Shown one piece after another: positions 1 through 12,519 of a DNA stretch of 64,000 nucleotides. This DNA comes from Bugula neritina. Its lineage: Eukaryota > Bryozoa > Gymnolaemata > Cheilostomatida > Bugulidae. Position 1 is the first letter of the stretch, and the number at the start of each line of letters is the position of its first letter. The notes beneath the pieces are model-generated. The model saw only the letters and a list, made by a program, of their open reading frames with translations. It was not told the origin of the DNA and made no database searches. Position numbers and translations under genes: made by a program. The DNA lies in NCBI GenBank assembly GCA_964035545.1, contig OZ037772.1, positions 7,956,889 to 8,020,888 of the forward strand, written 5' to 3'.

Positions 1-2060
1 TACAAGCTCAGCTTTTCAGGTGAGTCACCCATCTAATCAAATAGGTGAATCAGCTTTTTAACTCAGTCACCTAGCTATCAATTTAAATTGGTGACTCTGC
101 TTTTGAAAGTAAGCCACTGAGCTATTTAGTTTACATTAAATCTGTTTCATATTATTGCCTTCATTAGTTTTAACAAATTTAAATAAAATTACAGCAAAAA
201 GAATGAGTTAGTCAATATTTAAGTTAATATTTAAGAAAATTTTGTTTCATCAACTGCTTTATATTTGCAGTAATAGGTCAAAATACTGGCATTGCTGATA
301 CTTTTAGATGTTTCTAATCAACTATACATATGTTTGTTTTAAGTTGTATCAACTCAAAACATATATTTTAAAGTAAAGCATGCTTCAAATATGTTTACAA
401 CAAAGTTTAATCAAAACTGCAAGCCATCATTAATATTACAAAAAAAATTGAAGCTATTTAAATTGTAGCGTTTAAATATAAATCTGATATGATTTGCAGG
501 TTCTTTCGTAGCACCAGATTTCAACAACACTTCAAATAGAACTGATTTTAATGGTTCAAAATTTCCACTTCCGTATGCCGAGCCAATAAAAGTTCCAGAC
601 TCTAATTTGACTAACTCTAATAATTCCATTAAGCCTGAAGCAGCAATAGCGTCTAGTTGGATTGACCAGAATAAAGACACAATAGTATATGCTGTCGTAG
701 GAGCTGGGGGCATCGGGTTTATGGCATCTATGCTCTACGTGTTTCACGTATACCAAAACAGTAGGAACTTAACCAGATATTAATTGTAACCAAAAATACA
801 TGAATAAATAATTAGTTTTTAAGTAAGCAAAGTATTATTTTTTACTTGTTTTGAAACATAAAGCAGTTGCAAACAAAGTGAAATTTTAAAATTTCATTGG
901 TTTATTCATTTTATGAGGCAAGCTTCTTTTCACTTGTTTCTTTTTTTAAATCATTCTATTACAATTTCAATCTCAAGTTTGAATTTCAGATGTTTTACAC
1001 ATTGTCTTTACTATCAAATTCATTTATTCAAGCTTGTGTTTGTGGTTCCATGCGTGCTTTAATCACATGTATCTTATCTTTTTTTTAAATTAAGCCATTT
1101 TTCTTATATATTTCACTAGTATTTAGTTGAAACTTTAATTTTAGGAGCAATTACAACATCCATTTATTATCATCCTTTACCTTTGAGTAATACAATATAA
1201 AATGTGATTTTTGGACAACTGCTCTATTTTTTTAGGTGAGAAAACAGACGATAGTCTGAGTGACACAAGATCAAAGCGCAGCGGTGAGAATGTCTTAGTT
1301 GTTGCCTGTTATACTCTACACTACTCTACTCTACTCTACCCTACTCCACTCCACTCTACTCTACTCTACTCTACTCTACCCTACTCCACTCCACTCTACT
1401 CTACTCTACTCTACTCTACTCTACTCTACTCTACTCTACTCTACTCTACTCTACTCTACTCTAATCTACTCTACTCTACTCTACTCTACTCTACTCTACT
1501 CTACTCCACTCCACTCCACTCCACTCCACTCCACTCCACTCCACTCCACTCCACTCCACTCCACTCCACTCCACTCTACTCTACTCTACTCTACTCTACT
1601 CTACTCTACTCTACTCTACACTACTCTACTCTACTCTACTCTACTCTACTCTACTCTACTCTACTCCACTCCACTCCACTCCACTTCACTCCACTCCACT
1701 CCACTCCACTCCACTCTACTCTATACTACTCTACTCTGCACTACTCTACACTATTCTGCACTACTTTACACTACTCTGCACTACTCTACACTACTCTGCA
1801 CTACTCTACACTACTCTACTCTGCACTACTCTACACTACTCTGCACTACTCTACTCTACTCTACTCTACTCTACTCTACTCTACTCTACTCTACTCTACT
1901 CTACTCTACTCTACTCTACTCTACTCTACTCTACTCTACTCTATGCCCAATGTATTTTGTTGTAGATAAAGCCAGCATTGGTTCATCTCACAGTTATGGA
2001 AGCAAGCATAAGAAACACAAAAAATCTAAACATCACAAATCAAAAAATTCCATTCTCTAA
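1..2060 (+). CDS. Gene A: NHL-propeller type I membrane protein, 3' part only
   Basis: Last part of a gene that begins before the window. Exons: 1-19 (end of the propeller exon, ending YKLSFS plus one base, donor gtgagt at 20), 500-760, 1236-1283, 1966-2060 (stop TAA); all three introns are phase 1. The 19-base exon matches the end of the propeller exon of gene B (YQLSYT) in sequence and phase. Exon 500-760 gives an Asn/Ser-rich stalk with NxS/T sites and one hydrophobic helix (TIVYAVVGAGGIGFMASMLY). The tail exons give an acidic/Ser stretch and then a Lys/His-rich end (KHKKHKKSKHHKSK). A (ACTCT)n array fills nearly all of the last intron. AATAAA lies at 2190-2195. By analogy with B, C and D the missing part is a signal peptide and an NHL propeller. 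Function unknown; cell-surface location is inferred. Confidence 0.75.
20..499 (+). other. Intron of gene A, no other feature
   Basis: A+T-rich sequence between donor gtgagt at 20 and the acceptor cag ending at 499. I see no gene, RNA or clear mobile element. Confidence 0.6.
1311..1943 (+). repeat. (ACTCT)n / (ACTCC)n microsatellite
   Basis: About 630 bp of a 5-bp repeat, alternating blocks of ACTCT and ACTCC, with some CTGCA-containing variants near 1735-1850. It fills the last intron of gene A (1284-1965). It creates long open frames in more than one phase, which are artefacts. Confidence 0.97.
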
Positions 2061-2915
2061 CTGTGACAATATCTTGTTGTTTCTTCAGCCATTGTTTTAT
2101 TTATTTTAGTTGAATAATTCCAATCAGTATTATCAAAGTTCTATATATGATTTATATAACTAATGTAAATTTTATTGTTCTCTTTAACAAATAAACATTA
2201 ATGAAAAGGTACTAGAACATTTATTTAAATAGATGGTCAATATAAAAGCAGAAATCATTAATCATTAAACATAGTAATTGTTGCATGAAGCAAGAGGTTT
2301 TTATTTATATACTATTATCTCCTGTTGCAGGTAGTATCATATTCTAGAAAACTGCATTGCTATAATATAAATACAGAACTTTAATTACCTTAAAATTTTA
2401 ACATTAAAATCTCATTAATACAATAAATTTCCAATAATTGTAAATTGCATTTTTTACTGTCATGCAATAAATGTTTCTTATATAACTAAAGTGTGAGTGA
2501 ACCTCAAACTTAACATAGTCCTTAGTCTTGTAAAAATCTTATCATAATATTTTTTATCTCCTCAGTTCCACAGCTCTAAGAAGGTCAGCAATTGACCACA
2601 GGCTTCATTTGAAAAACTTTCAGCTGTTTGAAGTATACCCAACGTGTTAGTTATTTCTAGCCAAATAGTACCAAAGCATAACACAGGAGAAAAAAATATA
2701 TTTTAATGTAATGATTTCTTTAAAAGTATATAAATGTGTGTAATTGAGCTTTGTTTACCTTTATGATTACAAATTTGAGTTTTATGAAATATGTTTCATT
2801 GTGTTATTTAAGTTATTTTTAGAATTTTAATACTTTTTGATGATAAAAACATTTTTATGCATTAAAAACTTTTATTTAATTTACTAAGTAAGTAAAGTTG
2901 GCAACAATATAAAGA
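2061..2915. other. 3' UTR of gene A and intergenic spacer to gene B
   Basis: Holds the AATAAA of gene A at 2190-2195 and then A+T-rich spacer up to the ATG of gene B. No gene or element was recognised here. Confidence 0.5.
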
Positions 2916-5900
2916 ATGGACACAGATAACATATACTTCACTTTATCTATGACAGTTCTTTTAGTGAGTACATACCAAGTAGATGATGAAGTATGAATGC
3001 AGAGCTAAATTATTCATGTCGCCATTTTTCAACAAATTTCACTTGAACTTATTTTTCAATTTTTTGTTCAGATTACATATCTTCAAAAACTAAAACCAAA
3101 ATAAAACTCAAAAAGCTTTACTATTTTCACTATATTTGTAATAATTTTGTTATTTTTCTCAAATTTCACTTAGACTTTTTTATTTCTGTTTGTTTATTTG
3201 AATATTTTTGTACTAGGTATATGTTGAAAAAAGTTCTGCTATAGATGTGGAAATTTTTGAAGAGGAGATACAAGGGTAGGGAAATAATTCTGTCATTCTT
3301 TGAAATTTTACAATTTAATTTTTCTTTTAAAGCATCCTTTGGTGAATAAAACTAACTATAGCTAAAATCATGACAAACTTTGCATTCAAAAAGTTATATC
3401 TTTTGGAAAAAAACATTTAAATAACTTTACAATATATTTTTATAGGAAAAATTATAAAAGATTGTGATACTTAGTATTTTAATAACTAGTTTAATAACTA
3501 ATTCATAAAGAGCCTTTTATCTTTAGCATTATGATTTCATGGTGTTGCTTTGGCCTTGGTTTGATTAAATAGTTCTTGATGATTTCATAGTAAGCAACCA
3601 CTCATAATGAGTAAATTAATTTGGTTGTACTAATAATATGTACCTAATTATGTGTACTTTGATTGTGTAGAATCAAGTTTGACACCCTTTCGATTCTTCG
3701 ACAAGGCCAGACAACTTCCACTGCAGATATAACGGCGAGCCAGTTCAAATATATAACACCAGACAAGAGAGAGTATGGTAGATTCTTTCTGGTTGATCAG
3801 TGTGCGATATACCTATTCAACTCTGTGTCTAAAGAGACCACCCATGTAGTTGGCAGCAAACAAGTATGCGGTAACAGCGATGGAGTTGGTATAGCCGCGA
3901 GGTTCAGAACTATAGAATGTCTGTTTGTGTCTCCAGTGAACAAGAGCATTATCTGGATATTGGACTCAGGCAATCACTGTATCAAACAAGCAAATGTAGT
4001 AAGCAAGTCAGTCAAAAGCTTTGCAGGTTATTGCGGTCATAAGGGAGATCTGGATGGCCCCGTTTTGAAATCTATATTGGCAAATCCCAAGGTTATGACT
4101 CAGAATCCTCAAAATAACGAAGAAGCTTATTTCTACGACAACGATTACTACTCGATAAAAAAGTTATTTCTGAATATTGAAACGGGCACATGGTACATAC
4201 AGACATTAGCAACTTGGTCTCAACCCATTCTGGGAATATCCTTTGACCTCTCGGGTTCATTTATTTACTTAGCACACACAAGTGGATTATCTCGTATAGA
4301 TGTCAGTACGCTCTATATTGAAGACATCATTTTAGGCAATGGTCTGGGAAACAATGACGGCTCGTTGGAAGAAGCTAGCGTTTACAACGCAGGTCACATG
4401 ATCTTTCTTCATAATGACATCTTTATTATGTTAGACAGTAGTAACGCTAAGATTAGAGTAGTTAATCTTCAGTCTGGGATGATAACTTCCATATGTTTAG
4501 TACAGCTGAGAGAACCCTATGAGTTTGTGCCTGGCACTATAGACACCTGCAAGATGGGAAAACCAACTGGATTGACCCAACTTAAGGCTGAGACTGAAGG
4601 CGGGCAGAATTATTTTATTATTAGTTCTTACACCGCTCTTTACCAGCTATCATACACAGGTAAGTTTATTGTCCTAAATCACATAATCAAAGCAAATGGT
4701 TTTAAGATTTGGAGTAACTAAGTAATATATTATTTTTATTAAACTTTGAAAAAAGTTTGAAAAATTGAAATTTTGGACAGAGCTTTAAACAAAAAGCTTT
4801 CTTGCTATTTAATAGCCATATTGTTTATAATTAAAATTAATACCATTGTTGAAATAGTTTGAAGAAAGATACATATAATTTTGATAAGTTTGTCAGTCTG
4901 AGTTATTTGAATTTGAATATTTAAGGTAACAATAATTGTCAAGCATAAAATTTCTACTTAAAATTTTGAAATTTTGCATTTGAAATGTTTTTCTAGCTTT
5001 TCACATATGAAAATATATTACATCTTATTTTTTGCTAGGATCTTTTCAATCTGAAATATCAACAACCACCACAGACTCATCTTTGTTTGCCTTCATCAGA
5101 GACAAGGACTCTCCTCTGGGTAACTGGTTTTTATCCAATGGCATGACGCTGCTGTACTCTACAATTGGCATTGCTGTTTTTGGAATGATGGCAGCAGCCC
5201 TATACTACTTTAATAGGTCGGCTCCAGGTACGAATCCCGTTCAGTAAATTATACTCCATTTCAAACGTTCATATTTATATGGGCAAATACTCATTATATA
5301 AAAAAATCTCACGCACGATTATATTCACTATTCCTGTGAGAAACCCCTGATGGAAAGGGTTTTTATTAAAGTGCGCTAAGGACTTATTTTAATGGGGCAC
5401 AAGAGCAACTATGAGTGGATGATCTTCCTAACATCACCAATATCCTTTGTTGGGGTTCGAACCCATGACCTTCGTGTTTACTAGGCAAACACTCTAACCC
5501 CTAGACCACTGCTTCTCCTTAAGAGTTCAAACCCTAGGAGGTAGTTAAAAATATAATGTAGCAGTACATACCCGACAGATGAAGGTCAAACAAAGCTGCT
5601 GTGTTTATATAGTCAGTAGGTAAAGCTTGAAGCAATACTCTCTCTACATCTCTGTAGTTCTTCTCCCTGAAACTATAGCAAGAAATCTATTGTACCAAAA
5701 CATATAATTCTTATCTATGAATTAGTTAGGTTTTTAAGTAGTTTAGTTTTAGCATCTATATTAATAAATATTACCTGCGTGAGAATTGAAAACTTAAACT
5801 GAAAAGTTGAGAGGTATGGCTATAAAATGTTAAAGGCTCATTCTAATTCTAATTCTCTTGTTTACTAAGCAAACACTTTAAATACTAGACCACGGCTGCT

Positions 5901-6414
5901 CCTTCAAATACACATTATATAAGAACCTGCTTACTTTTAATTTCATCCTGGTTGTGCCTAAATGCCTACAGTTGAAATTTTGCCCATTTCTTATTTAAAA
6001 GAAAATTTAATAAATTTTGCCTCACTGAAAGATTGTAGGTATCTTTCTCAAATAATTTTTTCACCATTGAAATGAACAAAAATATATAAATAAATGAAAG
6101 CTTTTCTCGTTTTGTTAAAAATAATTAAAAGATGTTTGCTGCGGCTACTACTGCTGCTACTACTAACACTACCACTACCACAACCACTACCACCAACATC
6201 ACCACCACCACCACCACTACCACTACCATTACCACTACCACCACCACTACCACTACCACTACCACTACTACTGCCACTACCACTACCACTACCACTACCA
6301 CTACCACTACCACTACCACTACCACCACCACCACCACCACCACCACCACTACCACTACCACTACCACTACTACTGCCACTACCACTACCACTACCACTAC
6401 CACTACCACTACCA

Positions 6415-6497
<83 letters not shown>

Positions 6498-6501
6498 GCT
6501 G

Positions 6502-6575
<74 letters not shown>

Positions 6576-7305
6576 GCTACTGCCACTACTACTGCCACTC
6601 CTACTACTGCTACTGCTACTACTGCTACTGCCACTACTACTGCCACTACTACTACTGCTACTATACTATTGCAATTACTGTTGTTGTTGTCTGACCTCTG
6701 ATCCATCTTGTAGAAGAAGATACGTCGGGCAAATCAAGAAGGTCTCACAAATCAAGTCATTCAAAAACGTCACATAAATCTTCCAAGAGTCAAAGTTCAC
6801 GAACTTCAGTTAAAAGTTCAAAGAGCGCAAACAAGCATACAAATGGTGAGACAACTTTCTTTTTATCTTATAATTTGAGTAGCCAACTATAACAGCTGCT
6901 TCATAGCTTCTGTTGAAACTTACTCTCCTCACTCTATGAACACTTTTGACAAAGTGCAGGATTTGTTAGACTGCCTTTTATATTTAAATTGTTCAGTTGT
7001 TCTCAGCAATAACTTTTTTCAAATATCTAATATTTCTGCTTTGCAAATTAATTTTATGTTTTTAAACGTAGTTTCATAATTTTTTTTTTATCGGCAAAGA
7101 TTTATAGTTTTAATAATAGTTATAATAATTTTGATTATTTCCAACATTTGCTAGAAAAAATGTATTGTCATTTACTTGCAACTTACATCGGTTTTAAGTG
7201 AGTATCTTCTCTTGCTTGTTTCTCGTAGAGTGGTGGACAGGGAAAAGAAATAAAGATTTATACTCTTCTTCTAGATATAAGTATAACCCTCCAAAAATGT
7301 ATTGA
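2916..7305 (+). CDS. Gene B: NHL-propeller type I membrane protein
   Basis: Six exons: 2916-2963, 3217-3275, 3671-4659, 5039-5227, 6714-6845, 7229-7305 (TGA), 497 aa. Intron phases are 0-2-1-1-1. Residues 1-20 form a signal peptide (hydrophobic FTLSMTVLLVYV). Residues 36-365 are a beta-propeller with NHL-type motifs (WILDSGNHCIKQ, FAGYCG, then DGP) and paired Cys (CGNSDG, NHC, GYCG). A Thr/Ser stalk leads to a transmembrane helix at about 402-423. The tail (429-497) is a Ser/Lys/His/Arg-rich stretch followed by a WWTGKRNKD end. NHL repeats in other animals bind proteins or RNA; here the predicted topology puts them outside the cell, so ligand binding or adhesion is an inference. AATAAA at 7365-7370. 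A second ag two bases into exon 6 would give a shorter end and is less likely. Confidence 0.82.
5307..5519 (-). mobile_element. SINE family 1 copy
   Basis: tRNA-derived SINE in reverse orientation in intron 4 of gene B. The head (right side) has an A-box-like tggtctaggggtta and a B box ggttcgaaccc. The body carries the family hallmark of a palindrome around aacccctgatggaaagggtt. Similar copies recur across the window. Confidence 0.85.
5858..5906 (-). mobile_element. SINE family 1 head fragment
   Basis: About 50 bp matching only the tRNA-like head (ctagaccacggctgctcc), without the body. Degenerate remnant in the same intron of gene B. Confidence 0.55.
6139..6665 (+). repeat. (ACT/ACC)n trinucleotide tract
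   Basis: About 520 bp of ACT, ACC and GCT triplets, in blocks of (CCACTA)n and pure (CTA)n. It ends about 50 bp before the polybasic tail exon of gene B (6714). It is open in several frames (poly-Thr, poly-Leu, poly-Val), but it is intronic because the splice phases of the flanking exons match without it. Confidence 0.95.
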
Positions 7306-8137
7306 AGAGATCCAGCAATCCAAATACAATTTACACTGATTTAACATTTTATATATCTTTTGCAAATAAATATTTTAATATTTTATAATATGCGGCATAT
7401 TTTAATACAATATATAAATAGGTACTCACTTTCAGTATTTAAGGCTAACCTTTTAGTTCAAAAAAATATGTTTCAGATTTGAGTTATGATTGTGTTAATA
7501 AAAAGAATTCATTGCCAGTAAAAGTTTTATTTTTATTGATATGATATAGTAAAAAATTGTAAACACCTAAATTTGTTTGGCATTTGAATGTACGTATCTT
7601 TGTTTATTTTCATAAAAAAAAAATTTTTTTTGTTTTAGAAATTTTAATTTTATTCAAAGAGAAATTCAGAGTGTTACTGTTCAGACATAAAATCACAGCA
7701 GCGTTAGTTAGTGCAAGGCTACACTCACTACTCACATTCATTACTCACATTTACTACTCACTTTCACTACTCACACTCACTACTAACACTCACTACTAAC
7801 ACTCACTACTCACATTCACTACTCACACTCACTACTAACACTCACTACTCACACTCACTACTCACATTCACTACTCACACTCACTACTAACACTCACTAC
7901 TAACACTCACTACTCACATTCACTACTCACACTCACTACTGTTAATATCCTAAAACAAAAACTTAAAAGTTGAACTGCATTTATAAATATTCAAACTTAA
8001 AATCTAATAGTATTACTTGACTTCTGCAATATGTATGGAATTCTAAAAATTAGTGAAAATTCTTTTTTAGATTACAAGTTTAAATTAAAGTCTTATGTAA
8101 AACAATATTGATTTTTACGAATAAAAAACTTGAAACA
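7306..8137. repeat. Spacer between genes B and C with a minisatellite
   Basis: Contains the 3' UTR of gene B and, at about 7715-7940, a minisatellite of cactactcacact / cactactaacact units. No gene was found here. The ATG of gene C follows directly. Confidence 0.8.
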
Positions 8138-11100
8138 ATGTTAACTCTGCTTGCTTGGACTTTAACTGCAGCTGTAAGTAGAACCTTATGTGAGTGTTTG
8201 CTAATCAATATATACAAGCGGTTACAAATAACTTAACATGTTATAGGTATAAGTATGAGATTATTTATGCAAACATTAAAAATATGTATATTTATATAAA
8301 CAGGAGTAGTATACTAATTGATGTAGCCAAGTCAATAAATAAGTAGGGAAAATACAATTTTGTTAGAACTCTTTGCAGTAAGAGATGATCAGTTAAAAAT
8401 AGGTTCATACAAGTTAAAACATGCTAACACATGTTCAACCATGCTATCAGACTTTCAAACAAGTTCAAACATGCCCAAACATATTTCGAAATATTCAAGC
8501 ATGCTAGTTTATTTTGCAAGTTTAAACATGCTGAAACCTGTTTACTGGTGTCTGAAAAAGCACTCAATTTTATATAAAGATGTTCAAATAATTTGACATT
8601 ATAAGTATAGTTGTATGATTCAGAGAGACATGATTCTTATGTATAAATTGAAATTTACAGGAGTAGCACGCTAAGATGTAATCTATTCAACAAATTTCTA
8701 GAAAAAATAAAATCTTCATAAAGTTTTTTGTAGTTTAATCATGCCTGTATTTGTTGGAGCATGCCCTCATCTGTTCAAACAAGTTCAGACATGTCTAAAC
8801 ATGCCCAAACATGCCCATGTGTTCTATATATGTCTAAACATGCATTGACACTTATTTACCAGTGTCTGCAGATGCACTCAATTCTATGTATGCAAGTTCA
8901 CACATTTTCTCACAGTGCACTTGTTATCAATTGTAATTCAACGTAATAGAATATGTGATCAAACATGCCCTACATGTTGATACTTTGTATGATAACTACA
9001 AGAAAAAACTTTTTGTACCATTTATCAAAGCAGTAAAATATGCTGATATATGCATTTAAACATTTACTCTAAATATTTCTTTTTGTTTATTCATATGTCA
9101 TTTTTAGATATATTTCTTATGCCGAAGCCATGCAGAATCTATATTTAAAGATAATGTCCAAGGGTCTGTACATATTATAAAAAAGAATGTTTTATGACAG
9201 CTTGTATTTTAAAAATTGAAGTGCTTAATTTAAAAACTATTGCAGTGAAAGTTCTTAGACTAAACTAGGTTCATAGGACATTACTTCATATTTTGTAATG
9301 TTTAAAAATTAACCTTAGTCTATTGCACTACAAAAATTAATAAGAAAACATTTTAATTTTAGAGCTTGTTCTGATACAAAAAGCAACTATTGTCAATTGG
9401 TAAAAATTGCAATTAATTTTATTAATTTTTTTCAGGTTTTTGTTTGGCAACAAAACTTTAATTTACAACCTAACTGCACATTATTCATCAACCAATGACT
9501 TTCCAGTGTTTACAAGCATGATAGCAGACCCATTTCACAGCGCCCAGTACTTGTTAGCAAGTCGGTGTAGCATCTACAATCTCAACACACTAGACACAAC
9601 TCTGACACTCATAGCAGGTGACAGTTCTTGTGGTTACAAAGACTCCGTGGCTACATCAGCTCTATTCAATGGCATTACTCATCTGGTTCCTTCACCAGAA
9701 GAGCCAGGCCAAATCTGGATTTTAGACTCAGACAATAATTGCATAAGAACTCTTGATCTTATTATCGTTGAAGTTCAGACATTTGCGGGACTGTGTAAAG
9801 TGATGGCGAACAGTGATGGGGTTGCAGCTGCTGCTAGATTCGGCAAGCCTGTGGCTTTGAGTGTGAATCCCAAAAATTCGTCACAATCAGTGTTATATGA
9901 CAATAAGTATTTGGTGCTGAAACATCTGTACTTTGACTCTGAGACTAATGAATGGATTGTAGAGACTTATCTAAGTTGGGAGGAAAAATGCAGAGGGTTA
10001 ACATATGATCCATCTGCCAACTATATCTACTTGGTTTACTCTACTGGGATAGGTCGGGTGAGGCTTGATAATGGAACGGTTGAGTATAATACAGGTCATA
10101 ATGGCATTGGCCAGATGGATGGTGGCGCAGACACTGCAAGTTTTTATAATGCAAGAAATATTCTGTTTCTCCAAGACAGCTTATATCTAGTAGTTGATTA
10201 TGGAAACTATAGATTAAGAATTGTAGATGCATACAATGAGACAATTTCATCTCTCTGCGTAGTTTCCAAAGTCGTAAGCCAAACTGAGACTATTTGTGTT
10301 GATGAACAGCCAACTTTTATGTCAGCACATCATACTACAGAAGATAAACTAGCTATTCTTACTGTTTCTAATGTCTACGAGTTAGATCTTACAGGTTGGG
10401 ATTGTATTATGCTAGTCACATATCTACATTTTTTGAGCATAAGCCTACATACAACTGCATCCATGGGTACTGGCGGAAACTTCAGCATAAGTAAACTTTT
10501 TAGATGGTTTTGTGCATAGTAAACAGAAACATACTAACTGATCTATTGTGCTTTGTTTCATAGGATTTTTAACTCATAATGCGGATTAGGATGTGCTATT
10601 AAAACTAGATAAATATACTACAAATAGCTTTTGACATTATTTTAAACTGTATTTTCCAGTTCTGTTAGCTTTGGAAACAAATCTTTCTACCTCAGCAGAA
10701 TTTAATGACACACTGGATCTTCTGGCTGCCAGAATACAAGCAACAGTAGACAATTTTGCTGGCAGCAAAAAAGATCATTTATTATATGGAATAACGGCAG
10801 CACTCTCGGCTTTAATAATCAGCTTAGTTGTACTTATTGTCATGTCTGGGCATAGTTGTGAGTTTAATTATTCAACAATTTTGTTTCTAATAAGCAAAGC
10901 AAATCTATTTTCTTATTTATTATTAGTTCACAACAAAAGGTTTGGCTCTTTCATTATTGTGAAAACAGGCATAACAGGAAACTTATCTAAACTATTATAA
11001 CTTCCTTTATTGAAAGCATCTAGAAAACACCCTTGAAATTTTTTTTAAAAATTGATGAATTTTGTGCACTTTCACCAACTCACTTGAAAATATTTTATAT

Positions 11101-12304
11101 GCATAACTATTTTTAATTTATCATTGAAGTTATGTTTACTGCACTAAGCTTACTAAATCTTTGTGATGACTAAGATGTTATTGTTTGATTTTTAGCAGCC
11201 AAAACCAAAAGTAAAGAAACGCTACAAAGATCTTCAAAGGCCAGTAAACATTCTTATTTATCACAGCACAGCTATTTTAAAGGTAACTATAATGTGTTTT
11301 ACATAATTTAATTAACATTTTCAGCTACCTACAATGTATTGTGTTGTAGAAATGGAGCAATCTTTATTTTATTTTGGCAAAAATTAGTTGCTCATTGCCA
11401 GTTGCTAATTGCTAATTGCTAATTGCTATAATTCAGTCCTCAGAGTCTTATTATGACTTTTTTTAACATAATCAGCCTAATATTATAGACTAAAAAATAG
11501 ACTAATAATAGACTAACAAAGTAAAATAAATGTTGGGTGTTTGAGACAAACAGTTTTCCAATGCATTCAACCAGAATTATCAGCTGCTTCTGTACTGTTG
11601 TGATATCCCACGTGCTGTAGTGGTTAGCATTCTATAGCTAGCAGTTTTGAGATCTTTATAGGTTCAACTCTTGATGGGGTAAAGGTTTCCCAACACACTT
11701 CAGTTGAGAATGTTGTGAGATATATTTCTTCTATAATAGAGACTTCAGAGACTAGTGAACTTATATAGGGACTGATTGGGTTGCAGTGGGACAAGCGAGG
11801 TTCTTGAGAACTGGGCGAAATGTTGTGTTATGAAGTACAATAGCTTTCATATTGTAATACTTGCTTGCATATTGAAGGAGTGTGGTTAGCTTCCTGGGTG
11901 GGGATAACAAGCTTTTTTGCTGTGTTATTAAATGTGCTAGAAAACATGACGTCGCTGCTAGTCGCTTATTTATTACAGGTGAGTTTGATGACATGTCTAA
12001 ACAACCTTCGCCAAACACTATTAACCAAGTATCTAAACCAAATAAAGCCAAGCCCAAAAGAAAAAGAAAAAGTAAGGTTAAAAAATTGTCGATCTTATAC
12101 CTCTAACTATTATTCTAAACAAAACATTTTTTAAAAACTATAATTTTAAAATACACTGCTTTAAAAAGTGAAAGTTATAAATTCATTATTTATATTATTT
12201 TTTTAGGAAGGTCAACAAAAAAGAAAGGTATGAAGCGGCAATCTTCAAGAAGCAAAGTTCGAAGGTCACAATATAAGAGACAAACTCCCAACACAGCAAA
12301 ATAA
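8138..12304 (+). CDS. Gene C: NHL-propeller type I membrane protein
   Basis: Seven exons: 8138-8173, 9108-9163, 9436-10394, 10660-10857, 11196-11282, 11979-12071, 12207-12304 (TAA), 508 aa. Intron phases are 0-2-1-1-1-1. Exons 1-2 encode a hydrophobic leader (MLTLLAWTLTAAIYFLC) and the family signature IFKDNVQG before the propeller. Residues 31-350 are the NHL propeller (WILDSDNNCIRTLD, FAGLC, NSDGVAAAARFGKP). Residues 351-390 are a stalk, 391-412 a transmembrane helix, and 413-508 a tail rich in Lys/Arg/Ser (KPKRKRK, KKKGMKRQSSRSK). The tail has one more exon than in B; that exon begins GE like an exon of gene A. Exon 2 uses a weak donor (gtctgt). Exon 5 has a tandem acceptor (tagcag). A possible polyadenylation signal, ATTAAA, lies at 12403-12408. 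Confidence 0.82.
8243..8905 (+). repeat. Tandem direct duplication of about 350 bp, rich in aaacatgc motifs
   Basis: Two diverged copies, about 8243-8597 and 8598-8905, in intron 1 of gene C. Shared blocks in the same order: tataagtat, caggagtag, several aaacatgcccaaacatg-like stretches, and gtgtctg followed by cactcaattntat. The aaacatg stretches are themselves short internal repeats. Confidence 0.65.
11605..11690 (+). mobile_element. tRNA-like SINE remnant
   Basis: A head-like sequence with an A-box-like tgtagtggttagca and a B-box-like ggttcaactc, in intron 5 of gene C. The rest of the element is not recognisable. It could be a diverged member of either SINE family. Confidence 0.4.
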
Positions 12305-12519
12305 CATTTATATCTGGAAAATAAGACAACTCTAAAGTCGCCTACAAAATTCAAGCACAGATTTTTGAATATTTTTTGTACTATTTTTTAGGTTTGTTAA
12401 AAATTAAATTGTGTATTCACAATTAGCATTAATGTTTTTATAATCATAAAAATGATAAAAATGATTATATAAATTGTTAAAAAAACTAAAAATGTTTTTT
12501 TTTTTCAATTAAAAAGATA
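12305..12519. other. Short convergent 3' spacer between genes C and D
   Basis: Only 215 bp separate the stop codons of C (+) and D (-), so the two 3' UTRs share or overlap this A+T-rich stretch. ATTAAA at 12403 serves C. I see no canonical AATAAA for D. Confidence 0.6.

Noticed and set aside
1211-1969. Long open frames of Ser/Thr/Leu/Tyr repeats
   Set aside because: They are translations of the (ACTCT)n array, open in more than one frame; splice phases of gene A place the array in an intron.
6094-6777. Open frames of poly-Leu/Pro, poly-Thr and poly-Val
   Set aside because: Product of the trinucleotide array in an intron of gene B; the exon at 6714 is read in the phase set by its splice sites.
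8430-8900. CRISPR-like array of aaacatgccc repeats
   Set aside because: Repeats are short, irregular and without uniform spacers, in an animal intron; ordinary tandem duplication explains them.
12305-12519. Horizontal transfer for the gene clusters
   Set aside because: Introns, base composition and repeats are the same across the window; nothing points to a foreign origin.
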